Position numbers and translations under genes: made by a program. This document shows positions 28,170 through 34,214 of a DNA stretch of 64,000 bases, piece by piece. The DNA is from Szabonella alba (GTDB lineage: Bacteria > Pseudomonadota > Alphaproteobacteria > Rhodobacterales > Rhodobacteraceae), in assembly GCF_016765775.1 (NCBI RefSeq), contig NZ_JAESVN010000011.1, forward strand, positions 1-64,000, read 5' to 3'. Numbering within the stretch: the first letter of the stretch is position 1; each line of letters begins with the position of its first letter. The notes beneath the pieces are model-generated. The model worked only from the letters and a program-made list of their open reading frames with translations, ran no database searches and had not been told where the DNA came from.

Positions 28170-28574
28170 GGTCGTCTCCTGATCGGGCCGACTGTCGAAG
28201 GGAATGGTGGATCTGTCGTTCTGTGACGCCGCCGGTGCTTGATCGTCACAATACTTCACTCAATTGTATCAGTTATTGCCGCAGGCGGAAACGTCTATCT
28301 GTCCCCCCCTCATTTCAGGAATGGGGGGGTATGTTCTGCGACTGCGTAGATTCCGATGCTGCACAGTCTACTCCCGTTAAGGCAGAAATGCAGAACGACC
28401 TGTTGCTTTTTGCGAGTGCCCGAAAGACCGGAAAACCCCGGTTGCCCGGTCTTTCGGGAAAACTCGGTTCGTACCGGGGCGCGCGCCTTTGACAGGCCCC
28501 CCATGCGACCCCATCGGGCCGACCTGCACAGCCCGTTCTTTCTCCCCGCTTTGCCACCAACCTAAGGAAAGTCC
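28170..28574. other. Divergent intergenic region with a 13-bp perfect hairpin
   Basis: This gap separates the kinase (minus) from the tiny membrane peptide (plus). It contains a perfect 13-bp inverted repeat, CCCGAAAGACCGG (28419-28431) and CCGGTCTTTCGGG (28446-28458), with a 14-base loop and no T-run on either side. A structured leader, a small RNA or a protein-binding site are all possible. No coding frame here is convincing. Confidence 0.5.
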
Positions 28575-28649
28575 ATGAACCAGATCATCTATATCGTCGG
28601 CGCTGTCGTGATTGTGCTGGCATTGCTCAGTTTTGTCGGCCTGCGCTGA
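28575..28649 (+). CDS. Tiny single-span membrane peptide (24 aa)
   Basis: MNQIIYIVGAVVIVLALLSFVGLR, preceded by AAGGAAAG 5 bases before the ATG. Almost the whole peptide is one hydrophobic helix ending in Arg. Near-identical short peptides of this pattern recur in alphaproteobacterial stress loci, often in front of a larger membrane protein, as here (30 bases apart). No function is known to me; a role as a membrane microprotein that modulates a neighbour is inference. Confidence 0.7.
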   Translation: MNQIIYIVGAVVIVLALLSFVGLR

Positions 28650-28678
28650 TTGCGCCTGTAAATACAAGGAATAAACCC

Positions 28679-29596
28679 ATGATTTCTGACGCATCCGCCA
28701 CCCGTCCCGGACTCGGCCCGGTGCCCGCGATGGCCCAAAGCGACGTGTCCTATGTGGATTGGTCCGCCATTCTTGCAGGTGGCATCTTTGCGCTGTCGAT
28801 CTCGCTTCTGCTGATCAGTTTCGGGGCTGGGCTTGGCCTGTCGCTGACCTCGCCTTATCGCGGTGATGGTGTCTCTGCCCCCTGGCTCGCCATCGCGGCA
28901 GGCATCTGGTTTGCCTGGGTGATGGTCACCGGCTTTGGCGCGGGCGGCTACCTTGCCGGGCGGATGCGGCGCCGCGCAGGCGATGCCACCGCGCCCGAGG
29001 TGGAAGCACGCGACGGAATGCACGGGCTGATTGTCTGGGCGACGGGCGCATTGGCTGCGGCAATTCTGGCAACCCTTGGCGTGGGTGGAGTGCTGAGTGC
29101 CGGGGCGACCGGCACCGCGCAGGTTGTTGATGCAGCGGGCGAGGCGATGTCATCCGACTATTTCGACGACCTGATGTTGCGCGATACCGTCGCGGCGTCG
29201 GAAACGGACGCAGCAACGACCGCACCGGGCCAACCGCCGACAACCGAAGCTCCCGTCCTTCAGCGCGAAGTGGTTGCCATCCTCGCCCGCAGTGCAGTTG
29301 ACGGCCAGATGGCCGAGCGTGACAGCACCTATCTTGCGCAGACCATTGCCGCAAACAGCGATCTTGACCAAACCGCCGCGCGCACGCGTGTCGATGAAGT
29401 GAATGCCGAAATCGCCGACGCCCGCACCACCGCCATGGCCGCTGTCGAAAAGGCCCGTGTCGCGGGTGTGGTCTTTGGCTTCATCGCCGCCGCCACCCTG
29501 CTGATCGGCGCCGTAGCCGCGTTCTTTGCCGCCACCGCAGGTGGCCGTCATCGTGACGAAGGTCTGGGGCTGGATGTCCTGATGCAGCGACGCTGA
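28679..29596 (+). CDS. Hypothetical three- to four-span membrane protein
   Basis: 305 residues with AAGGA upstream of the start. Hydrophobic segments sit at about 27-55 (WSAILAGGIFALSISLLLISFGAGLGLSL), 68-95 (WLAIAAGIWFAWVMVTGFGAGGYLAG), 114-140 (LIVWATGALAAAILATLGVGGVL) and 262-292 (VAGVVFGFIAAATLLIGAVAAFFAA). A soluble acidic region of about 120 residues (145-260) lies between the last two. Gly-rich motifs in the spans suggest tight helix packing. I do not recognise a named family; the architecture is typical of envelope proteins near DUF892 and ECF sigma genes. It is probably co-transcribed with the tiny peptides on both sides. Confidence 0.75.
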   Translation: MISDASATRPGLGPVPAMAQSDVSYVDWSAILAGGIFALSISLLLISFGAGLGLSLTSPYRGDGVSAPWLAIAAGIWFAWVMVTGFGAGGYLAGRMRRRAGDATAPEVEARDGMHGLIVWATGALAAAILATLGVGGVLSAGATGTAQVVDAAGEAMSSDYFDDLMLRDTVAASETDAATTAPGQPPTTEAPVLQREVVAILARSAVDGQMAERDSTYLAQTIAANSDLDQTAARTRVDEVNAEIADARTTAMAAVEKARVAGVVFGFIAAATLLIGAVAAFFAATAGGRHRDEGLGLDVLMQRR

Positions 29597-29639
29597 AGCG
29601 ATTTCCCTGACACAGTCCCGGTCCAGAAAGGAATACCCC

Positions 29640-29711
29640 ATGCCCGCACTAATCGCCTGGCTGCTCGGAGCGCCGCTCCTTGTCGTAATCATCATCGCCC
29701 TGCTGCTTTAA
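29640..29711 (+). CDS. Tiny single-span membrane peptide (23 aa)
   Basis: MPALIAWLLGAPLLVVIIIALLL with AAGGAA about 6 bases before the ATG. It is almost entirely hydrophobic. It sits 43 bases after the membrane-protein gene and 48 before the next small gene, in the same direction, forming a series with the 24-residue peptide upstream. Function unknown. Confidence 0.6.
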   Translation: MPALIAWLLGAPLLVVIIIALLL

Positions 29712-29759
29712 CCCACCGCCCGATCCGAACCGCCTTCCACCCTCGCTGAGGAGAACCCC

Positions 29760-29987
29760 ATGATCCGAGAAGTCACTGCTCAGGTCTTTATCAGCACACT
29801 CACCGAAATGCTGGAGAGCCAGCGTGCCCTGCGGTCGCTGCGGTTGCGGCGGCAGAACAAGGCGCATGCCGAACGGTTCATCCAGACCTATCGGAATGAA
29901 CCCGACGACGGCTTGCAACCGCTGTCCTGGCCGACAAGGTCCAGACGGATGGACCGTGAAGCACAGGGCCGGAACTGGGCCGACTGA
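29760..29987 (+). CDS. Small basic hypothetical protein
   Basis: 75 residues (MIREVTAQVFISTLTEMLESQRAL...) with GAGGAGAA just upstream of the ATG. It is strongly basic (RSLRLRRQNKAHAERF) with no membrane segment and a charged C-terminus (RSRRMDREAQGRNWAD). I do not recognise it. The good ribosome site and its place between co-directional stress genes support it being real. Confidence 0.5.
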   Translation: MIREVTAQVFISTLTEMLESQRALRSLRLRRQNKAHAERFIQTYRNEPDDGLQPLSWPTRSRRMDREAQGRNWAD

Positions 29988-30039
29988 GGCCCCTCCACCC
30001 TTCTTGTACCCCGACAGTATCCATTTCAGGAGCACAACG

Positions 30040-30531
30040 ATGACCATCGAAACCCTTGACGACCTTTTCCTTCACACGCTGAAAGATGTGCTCTACGCCG
30101 AGCGCAAGATCCTCAAGGCACTGCCGAAGATGGAGCGCAAGGCAACCGATCCGAAGCTCAAGACTGCACTGTCCTCCCATCGCGATGAGACCGAAGGGCA
30201 GGTCGTACGGCTGGAAGAGGTGTTCGACATCCTTGGCAAACCGGCGCGCGGCGCGAAATGCGACGCCATGGTCGGCCTGATCGAAGAAGCCGAGGGCCTG
30301 ATGGCCGATATCGAAGATCCGGAAACAATGGATGCCGCCCTGATTTCACTGGCGCAAGCGGTCGAGCACTATGAGATCGCACGTTATGGCACGCTGGTTG
30401 CGTGGGCCAGACAACTTGGCCATCCGCAGGCAGAAACCCTGCTCAAAACCACGCTGGATGAGGAATACGGTGCAGACAAAGCCTTGTCCAAACTCGCCCA
30501 GCAACGCCTGAACGCTGCCGCCGCTGCCTGA
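30040..30531 (+). CDS. DUF892 ferritin-like protein (YciE/YciF family)
   Basis: 163 residues from an ATG with AGGAG upstream. The sequence reads as a four-helix ferritin-like bundle with the DUF892 signature: TLDDLFLHTLKDVLYAERKILKALPKMERKATDPKLKTALSSHRDETEGQVVRLEEVFDILG, and later HYEIARYGTLVAWARQLGH with a third carboxylate helix ending LDEEYGADKALSKLA. The spaced Glu/His residues are the likely di-metal ligands. The family is induced by general and osmotic stress in several bacteria; the activity is not settled. It is followed by a 10-bp hairpin and then an ECF sigma gene. Confidence 0.88.
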   Translation: MTIETLDDLFLHTLKDVLYAERKILKALPKMERKATDPKLKTALSSHRDETEGQVVRLEEVFDILGKPARGAKCDAMVGLIEEAEGLMADIEDPETMDAALISLAQAVEHYEIARYGTLVAWARQLGHPQAETLLKTTLDEEYGADKALSKLAQQRLNAAAAA

Positions 30532-30537
30532 CGGCAC

Positions 30538-30570
30538 GGTCATCATGGGGGCCTCCTCCGCATGATGACC
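30538..30570 (+). terminator. Hairpin after the DUF892 gene
   Basis: A perfect 10-bp stem, GGTCATCATG/CATGATGACC, with a 13-base loop starts 6 bases after the DUF892 stop. A likely terminator or mRNA-end stabiliser, without a T-run. Confidence 0.5.
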
Positions 30571-30643
30571 CGACCGCGGCAACGATGACGCCCCTGACAT
30601 CAGACGCTGCACCCCGCTGCCTTCAGGACGGCGGTGACACTGC

Positions 30644-31276
30644 ATGTCTGCCCTTGCAGAAAGCGAGACGCATCCCATGACTGACACGCATTCGTTTCAC
30701 GCGCTTCTACCGCAACAGGCGGTGACACTGCGCCGTCGCGCGCTCAAACTGACGTCGAACCAGCACCGGGCCGAAGATCTGGTTCAGACCACACTTCTGA
30801 AAGCCTGGAGCAGCCGCGACAGTTTTCGTCCTGAAACCAACCTGCGCGCGTGGCTGTTCACGATCCTGCGCAACACGTTCTTTTCCGAAATTCGGAAATA
30901 CCGGCGTGAGGTCGAGGATGTTGACGGCGTCCGCGCCGACGCGCTGTTCGAAGAACCGTCGCAGGAACACGCTGTTGCGCTGAATGAACTGCTGGCCGTC
31001 ATTGCCCGGTTGCCCTTTGATCAGCGTCGCCCGCTCATGCTGATGGGGGTGTTGGGGTTTTCGCAATTGCAGGCGGCCCATGCCTGTGGCTGTACGGTCG
31101 GCACGATCAAAAGCCGGGTCAGCCGGGGCAGGGCCGCGCTTGAACGGCTGACGGCGCAGGATGAGACGTTCATCCTGCCCCGGGTTCCGCGCTCCAATAT
31201 GTCCCTGCAAGCGATGCGGTCAGATGTTGCTGATCATGCTGTCGCCCGGACAGGGGCGGGTCGAAAAGCGGGCTGA
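30644..31276 (+). CDS. ECF RNA polymerase sigma factor
   Basis: Up to 210 residues; the ATG at 30677 (MTDTHSF) is an equally plausible start and neither site has a strong Shine-Dalgarno. Sigma region 2 is at about 30-100 (RRRALKLTSNQHRAEDLVQTTLLKAWSSRDSFRPETNLRAWLFTILRNTFFSEIRK). Region 4 is at about 125-185 (LLAVIARLPFDQRRPLMLMGVLGFSQLQAAHACGCTVGTIKSRVSRGRAAL). It resembles the EcfG/RpoE-like groups of alphaproteobacteria that drive general stress responses, but no NepR or PhyR gene is seen beside it, so its anti-sigma control is elsewhere or different. It is the probable regulator of part of this stress block (inference). Confidence 0.88.
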   Translation: MSALAESETHPMTDTHSFHALLPQQAVTLRRRALKLTSNQHRAEDLVQTTLLKAWSSRDSFRPETNLRAWLFTILRNTFFSEIRKYRREVEDVDGVRADALFEEPSQEHAVALNELLAVIARLPFDQRRPLMLMGVLGFSQLQAAHACGCTVGTIKSRVSRGRAALERLTAQDETFILPRVPRSNMSLQAMRSDVADHAVARTGAGRKAG

Positions 31277-31286
31277 AACACGCCCG

Positions 31287-32465
31287 TTATTGTACCTGCC
31301 GGTGCTGTGCGAAAAAGCGCAGCATTTCGCGTGACGCATCCGGACCTTTCGGGTCGGTATAGCTCCCGCCCGGTTGCCCGCCGGACCAGGCATGGCCTGC
31401 GCCCTCGATCTCCCAATGCTCGGCGATGCTCCGGCCTGTCTTGTCGTCATGGCATGCGTGCCGATAGCTGCGTCCCTGATCGGATGTTCCCGGGTTGCGC
31501 ACCCGTTTCAGGCCTTTATGCACCCGCAGAGTCTGCGCAATCACTGCCGTGCCATTGTCCGGGTGTACCGTCCTGTCGGCCAGCCCATGAAACACGATCA
31601 CCGGAACCGAACTGGGTCGTTCCTTGCCGGATGGTCCGTTGCGCATGGTCGAAAAGGCGGACATCACATCCTGCGCGCCGCCGACCGGCAATCCCGAATG
31701 CACGCCGACCGCCGCGATCAGGTCCGGATAGGCCGCGCCCATGATGGCCGCCGCCGCACCGCCCGCCGACAGACCGGCAACATAGACCCGGCTTGCATCG
31801 GCGGTATGGTCGCGCAGGATATCGCGGATGATCCCCGCGATCACGGCGGGCTCCCCCCGGTCACGGGCCTGATCTTCCGGGCGGAACCAGTTCCAGCATT
31901 TCTGCGCATTCGCGCCCTGCGGCTGCGCGGGCCAGGCGACCAGATAGCCCGCCTCCTCAGCCAGCGCATTCATTCCGGTTCCGGCGGCGAAATCTTCGGG
32001 CGACTGGGTGCAGCCGTGCAGCATGACGATCAAAGGACGCGGCCCATCAACCCTGCGCGCCGGAACATACAACCGATAGTCGCGGCTGCCCTGCGGACCG
32101 TCATGGATCAGCGACAGAAACTGCGCACCGGCGGGCAGATCCAGCGGTGCAGGTATCACCACGCCCTTTTGCGGCATCCCGCCTGCTGCGATGGAACGCA
32201 GGGTTTCGCGCAAGCCTTTGTACCGGGTGCGCGCCGGGCGTTTTGGCTGGGGATCGCCAGCGGGGGTGCCAGGAGGGGTGCCAGCGGGGGTAAATGTTCC
32301 CTCGATCACATCCTTGTCGGCAATTCCGGCATGGGCCGTGACATCATCAGACGGCGCGTCCTTCGCGCGCAACATCGAATTGATCAGGGCCGTCGCCTCG
32401 GCCAGATTGCCGGAGCGCGTCAGTTCAGTGGCGCGGGCCATACCGCTTCGGGAAAATCGGGTCAT
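31287..32465 (-). CDS. PHB depolymerase-family extracellular-type esterase
   Basis: 392 residues. An N-terminal part of about 110 residues is low in conserved features and contains a Pro/Thr/Gly-rich linker (TFTPAGTPPGTPAGDPQP). The alpha/beta-hydrolase domain follows: PLIVMLHGCTQSPEDFAAGTGMNALAEEAGYLVAWPAQP (oxyanion region), lipase box GLSAGG (about 235-240), VIVFHGLADRTVHPDNG (Asp region), and the catalytic His in EGAGHAWSGG. Family members hydrolyse polyhydroxybutyrate or feruloyl/acetyl esters. No classical signal peptide is seen. It lies 23 bases after the CopG-like gene, in the same direction. Confidence 0.85.
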   Translation of the reverse strand: MTRFSRSGMARATELTRSGNLAEATALINSMLRAKDAPSDDVTAHAGIADKDVIEGTFTPAGTPPGTPAGDPQPKRPARTRYKGLRETLRSIAAGGMPQKGVVIPAPLDLPAGAQFLSLIHDGPQGSRDYRLYVPARRVDGPRPLIVMLHGCTQSPEDFAAGTGMNALAEEAGYLVAWPAQPQGANAQKCWNWFRPEDQARDRGEPAVIAGIIRDILRDHTADASRVYVAGLSAGGAAAAIMGAAYPDLIAAVGVHSGLPVGGAQDVMSAFSTMRNGPSGKERPSSVPVIVFHGLADRTVHPDNGTAVIAQTLRVHKGLKRVRNPGTSDQGRSYRHACHDDKTGRSIAEHWEIEGAGHAWSGGQPGGSYTDPKGPDASREMLRFFAQHRQVQ

Positions 32466-32488
32466 GATGTGCTTTCGGGGGTTTGGTA

Positions 32489-32923
32489 TCAGGTGATGCG
32501 GTCTGCAAGGGCGGCCTTTACCTCGGCGGAAGCCTGCAGGGTGCCCAGAACGGACAGGGCGGAAATTGTGGCGCGGGCAAGGTCGGCGGTGACATCCGGG
32601 GCCAAAACAGCCAGCCCCAGAACGCGGATATCCAGCATCTGACCCGCCGCCTGCGCTGTCATCAGTTCCTCCCGCGTGATGTGCCGCAGGCCCAGATCAA
32701 CGCTTTTGCGCAGAACAATCTGGCGTACGGTATCGGCATGGCGTTCGATCTGGTTGCGGATCGCAGTGCGGATGAAATCACTGCGGTTGGAATAGAACCC
32801 TTCCTGCACCAGAAGTTCGATCTGGCCGAGGTCCACAAAGCCAAGATTGATCGTCAGTTTTTCAGACTCCGGCGCCTTGGCCGGTATCGCGTTTTCAGAC
32901 TTGTTTGCCAAAAATAACTCCAT
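32489..32923 (-). CDS. CopG-family (ribbon-helix-helix) transcriptional regulator
   Basis: About 144 residues from the ATG at 32923. The ribbon-helix-helix is at about 20-65 (EKLTINLGFVDLGQIELLVQEGFYSNRSDFIRTAIRNQIERH), followed by a C-terminal extension of about 80 residues that could bind a ligand. The start is 3 bases from a perfect inverted repeat (ACCATC-N6-GATGGT) that overlaps the -10, so autorepression with a very short leader is likely. The downstream esterase would be co-regulated. A start 63 bases further upstream is possible but would lie inside the promoter. Confidence 0.78.
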   Translation of the reverse strand: MELFLANKSENAIPAKAPESEKLTINLGFVDLGQIELLVQEGFYSNRSDFIRTAIRNQIERHADTVRQIVLRKSVDLGLRHITREELMTAQAAGQMLDIRVLGLAVLAPDVTADLARATISALSVLGTLQASAEVKAALADRIT

Positions 32924-32925
32924 AA

Positions 32926-32970
32926 ACCATCTGCATGGATGGTATATGGATGTCTCTTGCGAACATGCAA
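32926..32970 (-). promoter_or_regulatory. Promoter with overlapping operator of the copG-like gene
   Basis: On the minus strand TTGCAT (32965-32970) and TATACC (32941-32946) are 18 bases apart. The dyad ACCATC-N6-GATGGT (32926-32943) overlaps the -10 and the expected transcription start, a classical repressor position. Confidence 0.5.
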
Positions 32971-33551
32971 GGCCATCATGGCCCACTATCCCGCCATGGC
33001 GAAGCCCCGGAGGGACGCACCTCTACCTCGGACGGCAGTATCGGCTGAAGGTTGTGCCGCATGTACAAGCAGGGGTTAAGCTAACCCGCGGCTTCATCGT
33101 TGTGCAAACGCATCGCCCTAACAGCTCTGAAGTCACTCGCGAGCTTGTGGATCCCTGGTATCGGGAACGGGCCCATGTGAAGTTCGCCGAACGAACCGAG
33201 CACAATCTAACGATATTTCCAGATCCCGAGGCATTCCGGCCGCGAGGCTTGATTGTCAGGCAGATCAAGCAGCGCTGGGGTTCTATGTCTCCGGCTGGGC
33301 GGTTGCTCCTCAGTCGTCGCCTGATCGAGGCACCAGTTGATACCATTGACTACGTCATTACCCACGAGCTGTGCCACATCGCCGAGCCAAACCATGGGGC
33401 CGCCTTCTACGAACTCTTGGATCGTGTGCTCCCCGATTGGCAGCACCGCAAGCAGCGCCTGGAGCGCATAATGCGCCTGACACATTCCGATCCCAGTCAC
33501 AACAGCCGCAGGCGGGACTGCGGTCGAACTCACCGCCAAACCGGACTTTAA
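32946..33551 (+). pseudogene. 5'-truncated YgjP/DUF45-type zinc metallopeptidase
   Basis: From about 33000 the frame matches the second half and core of YgjP-like (M48-related) proteins: GGTHLYLGRQYRLKVV, then RELVDPWYRERAHVKFAERTE, IKQRWGSMSPAGRLLLSRRLIEAPVDTIDYVITHELCHIAEPNHGAAFYELLDRVLPDW. The HELCH (HExxH) zinc motif is intact. The first 70-80 residues that normally precede GxxHLYLGR are absent; the preceding bases run into the CopG promoter and do not read as the family. An ATG at 32946 could still drive a shortened protein of about 200 residues. Relatives are often encoded in type I restriction-modification islands, so this may be an island remnant next to tRNA-Ser. It is more AT-rich by eye than its neighbours. 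Confidence 0.65.
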
Positions 33552-33746
33552 CCTCATCTATTCAGGGAGTTGCGGAAAATTCACCAAAACAGCGAAGGCA
33601 ACAGGTCTGGAGAATATCGGCCCGGAGAGAACACTTTCTGACCTTATGGGGAATGTGCCGGTTAACAGCCTCACCCGCATAACCCCCGAAAACAACGGAA
33701 AAATTCGGCCGCAGCTGGATCGGGAGAACGCTTTCGCGGGGGCAAG

Positions 33747-33836
33747 TGGCGGAGCAGGTGGGATTCGAACCCACGGGACCATCTCTGGCCCGGCCGATTT
33801 CAAGTCGGCTGCCTTAGACCACTCGACCACTGCTCC
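33747..33836 (-). tRNA. tRNA-Ser(UGA)
   Basis: The minus strand reads GGAGCAG at the acceptor 5' end and CTGCTCC-G-CCA at the 3' end, with an encoded CCA. The anticodon arm is GCCGA-CTTGAAA-TCGGC, giving anticodon UGA. A long variable arm (CGGGCCAGAGATGGTCCCG) and a T-arm with TTCGAAT identify a class II serine tRNA. Confidence 0.95.
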
Positions 33837-34214
33837 GGGGGTCTCAGTAAATGCTCCTCTGACATTTGCCAAGTCAGAGTGTTTCAGCCGGCCGAAGATC
33901 GTGGCTTCGGTGCGCTTTCCCGGGGCGGCAGCGCCACAGGGGTGGCGCTGGACACCGCCAGGATATCGCGGACATCCTCCATCGACCTGCCAACCTCGGG
34001 CGAGGAACGGCATCCCCCAGTGGCTCGTTTTGCTGTGCGGCGCATAGGCATCGCAAAGGTCGAGGAGGGTCGCCGACCGGCTGGCGGGCATCAGGGGACG
34101 CTTCCTCATGCCGATCAACGACGTTGCCCAGGATCTGCGGCACAGCGTCTTGTTGAGGCCGCATCCGGCCTCTGCGGGATATCGCGGGCATGTTCTGCCC
34201 GTCCCGCCCTCTGG
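33837..34214. other. Intergenic region upstream of tRNA-Ser, with a hairpin
   Basis: No gene is supported in these 378 bases. A perfect 9-bp stem with a 4-base loop (CAGCGCCAC-AGGG-GTGGCGCTG) lies at 33929-33950. It could end transcription from the RTX gene at 34215-36617. A short phrase GGATATCGCGG(A/G)CAT occurs twice (near 33961 and 34181). No copy of the tRNA 3' end, as an attachment site would need, was found. Confidence 0.4.

Noticed and set aside
28419-28458. Intrinsic terminator
   Set aside because: No T-run on either strand and no gene ends toward it; kept only as a structured element.
28223-28492. 89-codon plus-strand frame before the tiny membrane peptide
   Set aside because: It lies across the kinase start and the 13-bp hairpin and has no convincing ribosome site or family.
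33747-33836. tRNA-Ser as an active attachment site with a duplicated 3' end
   Set aside because: I looked for another copy of the tRNA 3' end on both sides and found none, and there is no integrase in the window.
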